This document shows positions 1 through 8,057 of a DNA stretch of 37,272 nt, in pieces. This DNA is from a candidate division KSB1 bacterium (GTDB lineage Bacteria; Zhuqueibacterota; Zhuqueibacteria; Thermofontimicrobiales; Thermofontimicrobiaceae). Position 1 is the first letter of the stretch. Every line of letters starts with the position of its first letter. The stretch lies in the NCBI GenBank assembly GCA_034506395.1, contig JAPDPQ010000044.1:1-37272 (forward strand). The letters are read 5' to 3'. The notes under the pieces are model-generated. The model was not told the DNA's origin and did not search any database. It worked only from the letters and a program-made list of their open reading frames with translations. The translations under genes were made by a program, and so were the position numbers.

Positions 1-835
1 GCACCCCAGTTGCTCGGTTTTTAATCGGATTCATATAATAGATCCTGGCGAAATCGCACATCCAGGACTTGTTGACATTGGGATTTTCACGAGGTCGAAC
101 CCGATAAATTTTGTTGTTCTTGGTCTCAATGATGATGTTGCAGCCCCTGGAACAGCCTGCACAAATGGAGTCGGTTTTATGCAGATTCCACACTCGCTCT
201 TTGAATCGAAATTGGCGACTGGTCAAAGCACCCACGGGACAGATATCGGTGACGCAATAGCTGTATGGATCATCAAAGGTATCGCCTGGAGCCAGGGAAA
301 CGTAGGTTTTATCGCCCCGTTCGACCAATCCCAATTTATTGGTCTTCGACACTTCCCTGGTAAACCGAACACAGCGGGAACAGGCGATGCAGCGTTCGGC
401 ATCATAAATAATGCGATCGCTAAAAATGTAGAGCTTTTCTTTGGCAACTTTTTCTTCATTGAAACGGGATTTGTCCCCCGAGAACATCATGTATTGATCC
501 TGCAACATGCACTCGCCCGCCTTATCGCAGATGGGGCAATCCAGCGGATGATTGATCAGAATAAACTCCAGCATGGCCTTACGCATCTGGGCGATCTCGG
601 GCGTGTTGGTGTACACGATCATCCCATCGGCCACAGGCGTCATGCACGACGGTTGCGGCTTGGGATTGCGCTCGATCTTCACCAGGCACATGCGGCAATT
701 TCCGCTTTTGGTGAGATGTTTATGGTAACAAAATCGGGGAATATAGATCCCGTTCTGCTCGCAGGCATCGATAATCAGTGTTCCCTCGGGAACGGTCAGC
801 TTTTTTCCATCAACAGTTAGCGTCACGTCTTTCAT
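1..835 (-). CDS. nuoG: NADH-quinone oxidoreductase subunit G, N-terminal part (cut by window edge)
   Basis: Iron-sulfur subunit of the complex I NADH module, passing electrons from NuoF towards NuoB. I translated it from the ATG at 835 to the left edge, about 278 residues without a stop. Visible in order: the [2Fe-2S] N1b set C36, C47, C50, C64; the His/Cys N3 motif H96, C100, C103, C109; the N4 set C149, C152, C155 with C199; and a molybdopterin-oxidoreductase-type motif C225-x2-C228-x3-C232-x27-C260. The last fits cluster N7, which only some bacterial NuoG proteins have. The C-terminal molybdopterin-like domain lies outside the window. It is the last visible gene of the nuo operon, 119 bp after nuoF. 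Family assignment is very secure. Confidence 0.96.
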   Translation of the reverse strand, partial: MKDVTLTVDGKKLTVPEGTLIIDACEQNGIYIPRFCYHKHLTKSGNCRMCLVKIERNPKPQPSCMTPVADGMIVYTNTPEIAQMRKAMLEFILINHPLDCPICDKAGECMLQDQYMMFSGDKSRFNEEKVAKEKLYIFSDRIIYDAERCIACSRCVRFTREVSKTNKLGLVERGDKTYVSLAPGDTFDDPYSYCVTDICPVGALTSRQFRFKERVWNLHKTDSICAGCSRGCNIIIETKNNKIYRVRPRENPNVNKSWMCDFARIYYMNPIKNRATGV

Positions 836-928
836 ATTGTCTATTGTTTTTCAGTTTTGGTTTTTCATTGATAGAGTTAAGTGAGTTAAGTAGTTGAGTT
901 AGTTAAGTAGGATGTTCCACCTTCACTC

Positions 929-968
929 AATTACCCAATTACCCAGTTACCTAATTACCCAATTACCT
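929..968. repeat. Octamer tandem array overlapping the nuoF 3' end
   Basis: Five consecutive 8-bp units of the form AATTACCC, with single changes in units 3 and 5, run from 929 to 968. The stop codon and last residues of nuoF (from 955) lie inside the array. A second low-complexity stretch built from GAGTTAAGT-like words lies at about 875-909. Together they fill most of the nuoF-nuoG spacer. This is seen directly; no function is evident. Confidence 0.8.
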
Positions 969-2259
969 GTTGGAATCGTTCAAATTTCCCGCCAAACGGG
1001 CATTTCGCTTTTTTCACATGTTCCTCAAATTCCTCTCGGAACCGCTTAACAAAGCTATCCACTGGTCCGCAGGCCGCATCACCCAGCGGGCAGATGGTGT
1101 GAAATGCAATGTGCTTGGTGATGCTGGTCAATAGATCGATATCCTCCATTCTACCCTGGCCTGCCTCAATTCGTTTTACGATTTTGTACAACCAGCCAGT
1201 TCCTTCCCGACAAGGGGTGCACTGTCCGCAGGATTCATGGTAATAAAAATGCGTCAGCACCTCCAATAATTTGACCATGCAGGTGCCTTCGGCAATCACA
1301 ATGACTGCCCCAGAACCCAGGCTGGAACCTGCTGCAGCAATAGATTCATAATCAATGGTCATATTTTCACAATTTTCAGGTCGCAGCACGGGAGTGGAAG
1401 AGCCACCTGGAATGACGGCCTTGAGCTTTTTGCCGCCTAAAACGCCGCCGCATTCTTTGTTGAGAAACTCCATGAACGGATAGCCCATGACGACCTCGTA
1501 AACGCCTGGCTTGCGCACATGGCCACTCACCGAAAGCAGCTTGGTGCCAGAGGATTTATCCGTTCCAATCGATTTGTAATGATCGCCACCGTGCTCCACA
1601 ATGTAAGGTATCGAAGCCAGGGTTTCGACGTTATTGATGATCGTGGGACAGCCATAGAGGCCCTCGATGGCAGGGAACGGCGGCTTATTTCGGGTCTGGC
1701 CCTTCTTGCCCTCGATGGAGTTCATCAAACCCGTCTCATCGCCGACTACGTAAGCACCAGCACCTTTGTGAACCGTGATCTCGCAAACGTAATCCGTGCC
1801 TTTGATTTTCTGGCCCAGATAGCCTGCTTCGTAAGCTTCTTTAACGGCTTGCTGCACTCGGCGCAGCGCAAAACCATATTCGCCACGAATGTAGATATAG
1901 GCATGTTTGGCCTGAATGGCATAGGCACTGATGATAATTCCCTCGATAAGCTGATGCGGGTTCTCTTCGAGGATTACCCGATCTTTGAACGTGCCAGGCT
2001 CGCCCTCGTCACCATTGCAGATCAAATAGATCGGCTTGTCTGTCCCTTTCGGCAGGAACGACCATTTGATGCCCGCAGGGAAGCCAGCGCCGCCTCGTCC
2101 CCGAATGCCGCTTTTTTTGACTTCGTCAACAACCTGTTCGGGTTTGTATTGGCCCAATTTTTTGGTGACGGTCTGGTAGCCGCCCCGTTTGAGATAGCTT
2201 TCTAAAGTATGGCTCTTTCCGTTCTTCTCATAATTAAGAAGGATTTTCAAATCTGGCAT
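955..2259 (-). CDS. nuoF: NADH-quinone oxidoreductase subunit F (NADH/FMN-binding)
   Basis: The 51-kDa subunit that oxidises NADH, holds FMN and carries cluster N3. The 434-residue length is normal for the family. The glycine-rich FMN/NADH motif GRGGAGFPAG is at about residues 54-63, the NADH-site stretch NGDEGEPGTF at 82-91, and the four cluster cysteines are C344, C347, C350 (ESCGQCTPCREG) and C390. The ATG at 2259 has an AGAG ribosome-binding sequence about 7 nt upstream. The stop falls in an octamer repeat array. Unusually, nuoF does not directly follow nuoE: a two-gene ATPase/partner unit (2373-3994) separates them. Identity is secure. Confidence 0.98.
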   Translation of the reverse strand: MPDLKILLNYEKNGKSHTLESYLKRGGYQTVTKKLGQYKPEQVVDEVKKSGIRGRGGAGFPAGIKWSFLPKGTDKPIYLICNGDEGEPGTFKDRVILEENPHQLIEGIIISAYAIQAKHAYIYIRGEYGFALRRVQQAVKEAYEAGYLGQKIKGTDYVCEITVHKGAGAYVVGDETGLMNSIEGKKGQTRNKPPFPAIEGLYGCPTIINNVETLASIPYIVEHGGDHYKSIGTDKSSGTKLLSVSGHVRKPGVYEVVMGYPFMEFLNKECGGVLGGKKLKAVIPGGSSTPVLRPENCENMTIDYESIAAAGSSLGSGAVIVIAEGTCMVKLLEVLTHFYYHESCGQCTPCREGTGWLYKIVKRIEAGQGRMEDIDLLTSITKHIAFHTICPLGDAACGPVDSFVKRFREEFEEHVKKAKCPFGGKFERFQQVIG

Positions 2260-2372
2260 AGTTATCTCTTCATGCTAAAGCTTTTTCGAACCATTGTCCA
2301 CTAAGAAGGTTACGGACTTTTTCATAATTTGGGATAATGATACAAAACAAAACTTGTTATACGACTTTCATG

Positions 2373-2831
2373 TTAACATATTGTATATCGGTTCCCAGCA
2401 AACCTGATACCTGCGCTTGCCAGTTTTTTCCGTTGAGGGCTGGCTTGAGAGAATGCGACCGAACCAGTAGCAACCCAGACATATTCACGGGTCAACCTCA
2501 GAAGATCTGGCGCAGCATCTGCAGCCCAGGATTTTAGCCAACGAAGTTTAGCTATTACCACATTAACTTCGCCCGTTGAAGAAGCTGGATGCACTTCAAT
2601 CCAGATCGCCTTGTCAGAAATCAGGTCATGTTTAATACCAACTGCATAATCCCAGCGTGGCTCGTTAGGTTGAATTTCAGATAGCGCCGAATCCACATCT
2701 ACACTGCCTGCAAGTTCACGAGGCTTAGTGCAGGTTATGTGCTCGATATCGGCACGTTTCAATGCTTGCAATCCAGGGCGATAGGCATCCGCCAGCGCAA
2801 GTGCATTTAAGACAGCCTCCTTAAATTTCAT
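2373..2831 (-). CDS. Small partner of AAA15-type ATPase, possible PD-(D/E)xK-like nuclease
   Basis: A 152-residue protein I do not recognise by name. It starts within the stop of the upstream ATPase gene (ATGA overlap at 2828-2831) with a GGGG sequence 7 nt before the ATG, so the two are almost certainly translated together. The middle has a pattern like a restriction-endonuclease core: D61 after a hydrophobic-aromatic stretch, then the strand AIWIEVH with E79 and H81, then a helix with K95. A classical core would have ExK, so H81 is a deviation, and the catalytic assignment is inference. No signal peptide or membrane segment is seen. It could instead be a regulatory or toxin-like partner of the ATPase. 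It sits between nuoE and nuoF with no apparent role in complex I. Confidence 0.75.
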   Translation of the reverse strand: MKFKEAVLNALALADAYRPGLQALKRADIEHITCTKPRELAGSVDVDSALSEIQPNEPRWDYAVGIKHDLISDKAIWIEVHPASSTGEVNVVIAKLRWLKSWAADAAPDLLRLTREYVWVATGSVAFSQASPQRKKLASAGIRFAGNRYTIC

Positions 2832-3994
2832 TTGGCTGCCCCTTGAGCCACCGCTTGAGACACAACATCGGCGATTCGACCGCTAAATTCGCTAATTCCG
2901 CCCCAACCTGATTCAAGTTCATTGCTCGAGCCAGGATCGAGCTGGGAAATGTCGTGCGTATGACCTTCTCGGTCAAAAAAATAGACCTGCATAGCTTTTT
3001 TAAGCGCAGCCTCTGCCACTGCTTGCATGGGCTGAGTTGTTTTCACTTTAAAAATATCCAATACCAAACGAAAATCTGCCTGGTGTTTCTTGATCGATTG
3101 TAGCGCCCACACCACATCTAAAACATGGGGAGAATGAGTTGACAAACATACTCGATAGCCCCGCCAGAGTAGTTCCAATACCATCAGCATTGTTACCGAA
3201 ATTGCCTGGGGATGCAACCCCATTTCCAGTTCTTCGATGACTACCCATTCGATCTTCTCCCGCCGTGGCACTTTGGATGGTGGCATCAACCAATAAAATC
3301 CCAGCAATAAAGGTACAAATTCTCGCTGGCCCGCTGACCATACCATAAACGGCAAATTTTCCTCAGACTTTCCCGCTTGAAGCACCAGCCGGCGTTGCGA
3401 ACGATAACGAGCAATCTGCAAATCATGACCAGGAAAAAACGCCTGTGTTAATAATTCTCGTAATTCTCGTTTAAGCCGCCGTTCCTGAGGAAAAAGTCCT
3501 TCCGCTGCAGTGAACTCCTGCTCCAGTAAAAGGCGTAGCTTTTCACTGAATTCTCGGACCGCATAAGGATCGCCAGGAGAATAGTCAGTAAAAGGTCGTG
3601 GCCAACCATCCCGCAACGTTAGTACTCGTTGAGCAGGAATATAAAACATGGTTTCAATTTTGGATTTTGGAACTCTGCCGACCAATTTTAAAAAATCAAT
3701 TTTTTTATTTTGCCAGGTTATTGCACTCTCGCCTTCACGCCATATTCGGCGCATCCCCTCGCCCAAATAAATATCTAGAAATTCATCCAGCTTTCTTGAC
3801 CAATCCAATCCGTGTTTTTTTAGTTCCTCAAATACATGACCTGTATCAACTATCAATTTTAACAATTGAAGGGCAATACTCTTACCTGTGGCTTGAGGTC
3901 CAACCAGAACCGTCAGGTCACCAAAAGAGAGTGTCGCTTCAGCTATCTGACCGATGTTTTCAAGTTTTAATTCATATTTTGTCACATCATCCAT
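2828..3994 (-). CDS. AAA15/RecF-SMC-like ATP-binding protein inserted in the nuo operon
   Basis: A 388-residue cytoplasmic ATPase of the ABC/SMC-like branch. Walker A GPQATGKS is at residues 32-39, an ABC-signature-like SAGQREF at 220-226, Walker B WVVIEELE at 250-257 followed by MGLHPQ, and the switch histidine in STHSPHVLD (H287). This order matches AAA15/OLD-type ATPases, but no TOPRIM nuclease domain is visible after the ATPase core; residues about 300-388 are an unassigned tail. The downstream partner overlaps by 4 bp. Related ATPases work with an effector in defence systems such as Septu and PARIS; that role here is inference. It lies 57 bp after nuoE and is probably carried on the nuo transcript, as I found no convincing promoter in the gap. 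Confidence 0.85.
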   Translation of the reverse strand: MDDVTKYELKLENIGQIAEATLSFGDLTVLVGPQATGKSIALQLLKLIVDTGHVFEELKKHGLDWSRKLDEFLDIYLGEGMRRIWREGESAITWQNKKIDFLKLVGRVPKSKIETMFYIPAQRVLTLRDGWPRPFTDYSPGDPYAVREFSEKLRLLLEQEFTAAEGLFPQERRLKRELRELLTQAFFPGHDLQIARYRSQRRLVLQAGKSEENLPFMVWSAGQREFVPLLLGFYWLMPPSKVPRREKIEWVVIEELEMGLHPQAISVTMLMVLELLWRGYRVCLSTHSPHVLDVVWALQSIKKHQADFRLVLDIFKVKTTQPMQAVAEAALKKAMQVYFFDREGHTHDISQLDPGSSNELESGWGGISEFSGRIADVVSQAVAQGAAK

Positions 3995-4051
3995 TATTAT
4001 ACCTAAAAATTTGAATTACCATTTTCGTTTCAAACGCAGGTAATCGCATTA

Positions 4052-4567
4052 TTATTTGTACTCAGGAAATTCCTGTGGCTGCTGCTCGTGTTCTTTACCG
4101 TTTCTTAAATCATCCAAAATTTTATCGATTTTCTCCTCGGTCAATAGCTCATAATAATTCTCGCCTACCTGCATCATGGGACCTGTGCCGCATGAGCCCA
4201 GGCATTCCACGGTCTTAATGGTGAACATGCCATCCGGAGTCGTTTCACCAACTTTGATGCCCAATTTTTGGCAGAGATAATTAATAATGTCCTGGCTTCC
4301 TAATAATGAACAAGAGATATTATTGCAAACTTCTAAAACATATTTGCCTTCTTTTTTCTTGGTAAACATCGAATACCATGATCGCACCTCTTCCACCCAA
4401 ATCGGGGGAATGTTCAATTCGTTAGCAATGAGATAAATCGCCTCGTCTGGAACATATCCGAATCTTTTTTGAATCATCCACATCAGAGGAAGTGTGAGAG
4501 AGCGCGAATCTGGATAACGTGTTCGTAAGTATTCGATTTCCTTTTTTTCAGCCTGAGTGAATTCCAT
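4052..4567 (-). CDS. nuoE: NADH-quinone oxidoreductase subunit E
   Basis: The 24-kDa thioredoxin-fold subunit of the NADH module, carrying [2Fe-2S] cluster N1a. It has 171 residues, the usual size. The cluster ligands are C81 and C86 (CNNISC) plus C122 and C126 (CLGSC), the canonical CxxxxC...CxxxC pattern. The N-terminal half is the usual helical region. It follows nuoD after a 236-bp gap and precedes the AAA15 ATPase gene by 57 bp instead of nuoF, breaking the usual nuoEF pairing. Identity is secure. Confidence 0.97.
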   Translation of the reverse strand: MEFTQAEKKEIEYLRTRYPDSRSLTLPLMWMIQKRFGYVPDEAIYLIANELNIPPIWVEEVRSWYSMFTKKKEGKYVLEVCNNISCSLLGSQDIINYLCQKLGIKVGETTPDGMFTIKTVECLGSCGTGPMMQVGENYYELLTEEKIDKILDDLRNGKEHEQQPQEFPEYK

Positions 4568-4803
4568 ATGTTTCCTTAGCGCTTTAATTTTTTATGGCTA
4601 CTAAGTGAAATAACAAATGACAAAAACCAAATTATAACCAAATTTGAAAAATCAAGTGCCAATTTTCAGGGGAGGTGCCGGACCGGTAATTTCACCAATC
4701 TCTATAATTTTGCGAATCGGCCATTTAATAGATAAAAATCAATTCGCCCCAATTAGCGAGAGTAGCGGTCAAAGATTTTTTGAAAAAGATACAAAAATCT
4801 AAC

Positions 4804-6060
4804 TCAACGATCGCATTCTCCACCAACCATATTTACCGTCCCAAAAATGGGGATGATATCCGCTAATTGATGACCGATTATAATTTTGTCCAGCACGCCC
4901 ATGATCATAAAACTTGGAGCGCGAACATGCAGTCGATAAGCGGTGCCAGAGCCATCTGAGACGAGGAAAAAGCCTAATTCCCCATTCGAGCCCTCGACGC
5001 AATGATAGATGGTGCCCTTTGGTGGCTTTGGACCTTCAATAATAATTTTGAAATGTTTGATCAATCCTTCGATGGTGGTATAGACTTCTGATTTATCGGG
5101 CAGGTGTGCCTGATAGCCATCGGCGAACAATGGACCGGTACGAGGCATTTTTTCAATGCATTGAAAGCATATTTTCATTGATTCCTCGATCTCCCGCATG
5201 CGGACGTACCAGCGATCGTAATTGTCGCCATATTTGCCGACAGGCACTTCCCATTCTACCTCATCGTATTTGAGATATGGCATAGCTTTGCGTACGTCAT
5301 AGGCTACTCCCGTGGAGCGCAAAAACGGTCCTGTGATTCCCGCATTGATTGCATCTTCTTTGCTGATTTCGCCCACGCCCTGGGTTCGATCTAGGAAAAT
5401 GCGGTTCCGATCCATTAGACCGTGAATGTCCTTCAAGAGCGGGATGTTCTTCTTTAAAATTTCTTTGCATTTATCCAGCCATTCGCTGGGAATATCCCTG
5501 GCAAGCCCACCAATGCGGGCAAAACTATAGGTCTGCCGCGCTCCAGTTGCCCAATTGAAATGTTCCCAAATCCAATCACGAGCCTGCATAAAATACAAAA
5601 ATGGGGTCATCGCACCGAGTTCGCTACATATCGCTGCCTGACAAGTGTAATGATCTGTAATTCGGGATAGTTCCGAAAGCAATGTCCTTAACCAGGCACA
5701 ACGCTCGGTGATTTCAATACCAAACAGCTTCTCTAAAGTTGCCACATACCCAAAATTATTGATGAACGCCGAAACATAATTCAAACGGTCAGTATAGGGG
5801 AGTGCCGAGGCATAGGTATGATTTTCCATCATTTTTTCAAAGCCTCGGTGGAGAAAACCGGGTTCAACATCGATATTGACAACGGTCTCCCCGACCAACT
5901 CTGCGATCATCTTGATGGTACCGTGCATGGCTGGGTGCGACGGGCCCAGATTGATCTTAATTGGCTCATCGCCCGGACTTGCGATGGGTAGTTCCAGGAT
6001 TTCTTTTCGCTTTTTAACTTCTTCGACTTTATATTTTGCAGGGATTTCAAACGCTGCCAT
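4804..6060 (-). CDS. nuoD: NADH-quinone oxidoreductase subunit D (49-kDa)
   Basis: Peripheral-arm subunit that forms the quinone-binding pocket with NuoB; related to the large subunit of [NiFe] hydrogenases. The 418 residues contain family stretches such as NLGPSHPAMHG near residue 40, GFLHRGFEKMMENHTY near 70-80 and the C-terminal GTVNMVGGECDR. The start ATG at 6060 lies inside the end of nuoC (14-bp overlap), indicating coupled translation. nuoC and nuoD are separate genes here, unlike the nuoCD fusion of enterobacteria. Identity is secure. Confidence 0.98.
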   Translation of the reverse strand: MAAFEIPAKYKVEEVKKRKEILELPIASPGDEPIKINLGPSHPAMHGTIKMIAELVGETVVNIDVEPGFLHRGFEKMMENHTYASALPYTDRLNYVSAFINNFGYVATLEKLFGIEITERCAWLRTLLSELSRITDHYTCQAAICSELGAMTPFLYFMQARDWIWEHFNWATGARQTYSFARIGGLARDIPSEWLDKCKEILKKNIPLLKDIHGLMDRNRIFLDRTQGVGEISKEDAINAGITGPFLRSTGVAYDVRKAMPYLKYDEVEWEVPVGKYGDNYDRWYVRMREIEESMKICFQCIEKMPRTGPLFADGYQAHLPDKSEVYTTIEGLIKHFKIIIEGPKPPKGTIYHCVEGSNGELGFFLVSDGSGTAYRLHVRAPSFMIMGVLDKIIIGHQLADIIPIFGTVNMVGGECDR

Positions 6061-6610
6061 TGTTTTGCTCCGGATTTCGTAATGCTAATCGAGGTTGTTC
6101 TCCACGGGCTGGATAATCTTTTCGTAATGGATGACCTTCGAATTCTTCGTAAAGCAGAACGCGTCTCAAATCAGGATGCCCACTGAATTTGATACCGAAC
6201 ATGTCCCAAACTTCTCGTTCTAAATAATGAGCCGCCTGCCACCAGGGATAGCTGCTAATCACCTCGGGTTGTTCCCCCCCGCAACTGGTGATGACTCTGA
6301 CGCGCTTATTTGTGGAAACTGAATAGAAATGATACACGACATCGAACCGAGTCGGAGAATACAAGTCCTCTTCACGTCCAGTTAAATTGGGTCGCTCGGC
6401 ATAGTCGCTGCTTAAATAATCCACGGCTGTAATATCTAGCAGCATATCCATTGGATATTTTTTATGATTTTTAAAAAAATCGAATACTTTTGGTAAGTCG
6501 TTGGCAGGAATTCGGATGTTCGGTTGCTCGAACTCTTCGTAATATTCGGCCTGTGGGAATTGTTCAAAAAAATCGTTCAGGTCGTCTTTCAATAACCAGT
6601 ATTGTGCCAT
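6047..6610 (-). CDS. nuoC: NADH-quinone oxidoreductase subunit C (30-kDa)
   Basis: Peripheral-arm subunit that packs against NuoD and NuoB; no cofactor. It is 187 residues long. The family signature is visible as YLEREVWDMFGIKFSGHPDL followed by RRVLLYEEFEGHPLRKDYP near the C terminus. The 3' end overlaps the nuoD start by 14 bp. The gap before it (after nuoB) holds a 9-nt-periodic palindromic repeat at 6652-6719. Confidence 0.97.
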   Translation of the reverse strand: MAQYWLLKDDLNDFFEQFPQAEYYEEFEQPNIRIPANDLPKVFDFFKNHKKYPMDMLLDITAVDYLSSDYAERPNLTGREEDLYSPTRFDVVYHFYSVSTNKRVRVITSCGGEQPEVISSYPWWQAAHYLEREVWDMFGIKFSGHPDLRRVLLYEEFEGHPLRKDYPARGEQPRLALRNPEQNNGSV

Positions 6611-6651
6611 ATTCGGCTTGGTTCCTTTTCAAAGATTGAATTGATTTTTGG

Positions 6652-6719
6652 ACCGCGAATGACGCCAATTAAGCGAATTTCGCTAATCATTAATTCGCGT
6701 AGTTAGAATAATTCGCGGT
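6652..6719. repeat. Palindromic repeat with 9-nt periodicity between nuoB and nuoC
   Basis: ACCGCGAAT at 6652-6660 is exactly inverted at 6711-6719 (ATTCGCGGT). Inside, four words of form GCNAATNNN follow each other at exact 9-nt spacing from 6655 to 6690, and ATTCGC recurs in the opposite orientation at 6693 and 6711, 18 nt apart. The centre AGCGAATTTCGCT can itself fold. It fills most of the nuoB-nuoC spacer. It looks like a small dispersed repeat of REP or MITE type; function unknown. Confidence 0.7.
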
Positions 6720-6725
6720 TCGATT

Positions 6726-7196
6726 TTATAAATATTGTTTGGATTTTCTGATTTTTTCCTGCAACGCCATGATACCATCGAGTATCATCTCGGGGCGTGG
6801 CGGGCAGCCAGGGATATAGACATCGACGGGGATGACCCGATCGCAGCCTTGGAGCGTTGCGTAATTGCGATAAAATCCGCCGCTCACTGCACAGGCGCCA
6901 ACTGCCACAACATATTTAGGTTCCGCCATCTGCTCCCACACCCGCCTTAAAACCGGGGCATTTTTATGGGTAATCGTTCCCACCACCATCAGCATATCTG
7001 CCTGTCGCGGGGAATATCGCGGCATGGCAGCACCAAACCGATCGGTATCGTAATGGGCAGCGCTGACGGACATAAACTCCATGGCACAACAGGCCGTGCC
7101 AAAAACGTATTGCCAGAGCGAATAACTTCTCGCCCAACCGATGAATTGATCCAATTTGGTGGTAATAATGTTATCCGGGATTTCGATTTCTGACAT
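6726..7196 (-). CDS. nuoB: NADH-quinone oxidoreductase subunit B (PSST, cluster N2)
   Basis: Carries the terminal [4Fe-4S] cluster N2 that reduces quinone. It has 156 residues with the N2 ligands as adjacent C36 and C37 (FGTACCAMEF), C102 (VGACAVSGG) and C131 (PGCPPRPE). The stretch MPRYSPRQADMLMVVGT is typical of the family. It starts 7 bp after the nuoA stop, so the two are cotranscribed. Identity is secure. Confidence 0.98.
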   Translation of the reverse strand: MSEIEIPDNIITTKLDQFIGWARSYSLWQYVFGTACCAMEFMSVSAAHYDTDRFGAAMPRYSPRQADMLMVVGTITHKNAPVLRRVWEQMAEPKYVVAVGACAVSGGFYRNYATLQGCDRVIPVDVYIPGCPPRPEMILDGIMALQEKIRKSKQYL

Positions 7197-7203
7197 GCTC
7201 GAT

Positions 7204-7572
7204 TTACCTCCAATCCAGCGCTTTTCTTCGGTATGCCCAAAAGAAAGCGATTAACAAGAATGCTAAAAATACAGATATCTCTACTAAGCCGAGCCAGCCC
7301 AATGACCTCCCGACAATTGCCCAAGGATAGAGCAAAATTCCCTCAAGATCGAAAAGCACAAATAGTAACGCCAGTAAATAAAATCGAATGCTCACTCGCT
7401 TTTGATTGTCCTGGAGCAAATCAGAACCACACTCAAACGGAGTGTATTTTGATGGAAAATCCTTGCGATGCTTCGGCTTTGGGCCTAATAACGCATTTAA
7501 TACAAGTATCAGCCCAGCAGTGGCAGTGGAAATAATGACGATGAGCAGGATGGGTAGATACTGATCAGTCAT
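7204..7572 (-). CDS. nuoA: NADH-quinone oxidoreductase subunit A
   Basis: Small membrane subunit (122 residues, three predicted transmembrane helices) at the junction of the membrane and peripheral arms. The conserved loop YTPFECGSDLLQDNQKRVSIRFY follows the first helix (given in part: FECGSD), and FDLEGILLYPWAI marks the second helix. The frame is open upstream to 7683, but I place the start at 7572: GGAG lies about 10 nt upstream and the first helix then begins at the usual distance from the N terminus. It is the first gene of the nuo operon. Confidence 0.95.
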   Translation of the reverse strand: MTDQYLPILLIVIISTATAGLILVLNALLGPKPKHRKDFPSKYTPFECGSDLLQDNQKRVSIRFYLLALLFVLFDLEGILLYPWAIVGRSLGWLGLVEISVFLAFLLIAFFWAYRRKALDWR

Positions 7573-8057
7573 CGGTTCAATTCTCCATGTGAACGAGTAA
7601 TTAAAAGGAAAAAGGAAGGGGAAATTAAAAAAAGATAAGCATGATGGAAATGAAGAGACGAAACTACTATGCTCCAACCCCAATTGGAGTTCATTCGTTC
7701 TGCCCTCGATTGATTGAATGCGTTAGCTGAATCGTCTGTTTTGGTCAAATCTCAAATATTGAGTTATTGCACTCCTTTTCCCAAAACTAAGGCTTTAATA
7801 ATATAAATAAAAATTAAAAAAGTCAAGGGAAAAAATTAAAAAAAAGCGCCCTCTGTGAAATTACTCCTCAGCATCCATCGAATTTTAGGGAAAATCTCCA
7901 CAATCAAGTGAGAGATGTTTCTTTGAACTTGGTTGCAATAATAAGGCTTATAGATGATGCAAAATTGAAATAAGAAATCATCGTTGAGTTTTTTTGATCC
8001 AACCCGGTTTTAAATCAAATTGCCAGAAAAGATATATGTCTTGATGATTTTGATAGC
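7573..8057. other. Intergenic region between SDR gene and nuo operon
   Basis: No supported gene. It holds the predicted nuo promoter at 7798-7826 and an A/T-rich leader of roughly 215 nt before nuoA. The part from about 7840 to 8057, downstream of the SDR gene, shows no convincing terminator or coding frame. Confidence 0.6.
7798..7826 (-). promoter_or_regulatory. Predicted sigma70-type promoter of the nuo operon
   Basis: On the minus strand, -35 TTGACT (7826-7821), a 17-bp spacer and -10 TATTAT (7803-7798). Transcription would start near 7790, about 215 nt before nuoA. The same box pattern precedes the tRNA-Lys genes, murG and the heptose kinase, which supports it. Confidence 0.6.

Noticed and set aside
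179..820. Plus-strand open frame of 213 codons
   Set aside because: It is the complement of nuoG, whose cluster motifs are intact on the minus strand; its own product lacks any family feature.
1519..2205. Plus-strand open frame of 228 codons
   Set aside because: Antisense to nuoF, which is fully conserved; shadow frame.
2828..3994. ATPase as an OLD-family nuclease
   Set aside because: No TOPRIM motifs are visible after the ATPase core, so the nuclease activity, if any, would have to come from the partner.
3598..4014. Plus-strand open frame opposite the ATPase 5' end
   Set aside because: Opposite a well-supported Walker-motif protein; no ribosome binding site or family signal.
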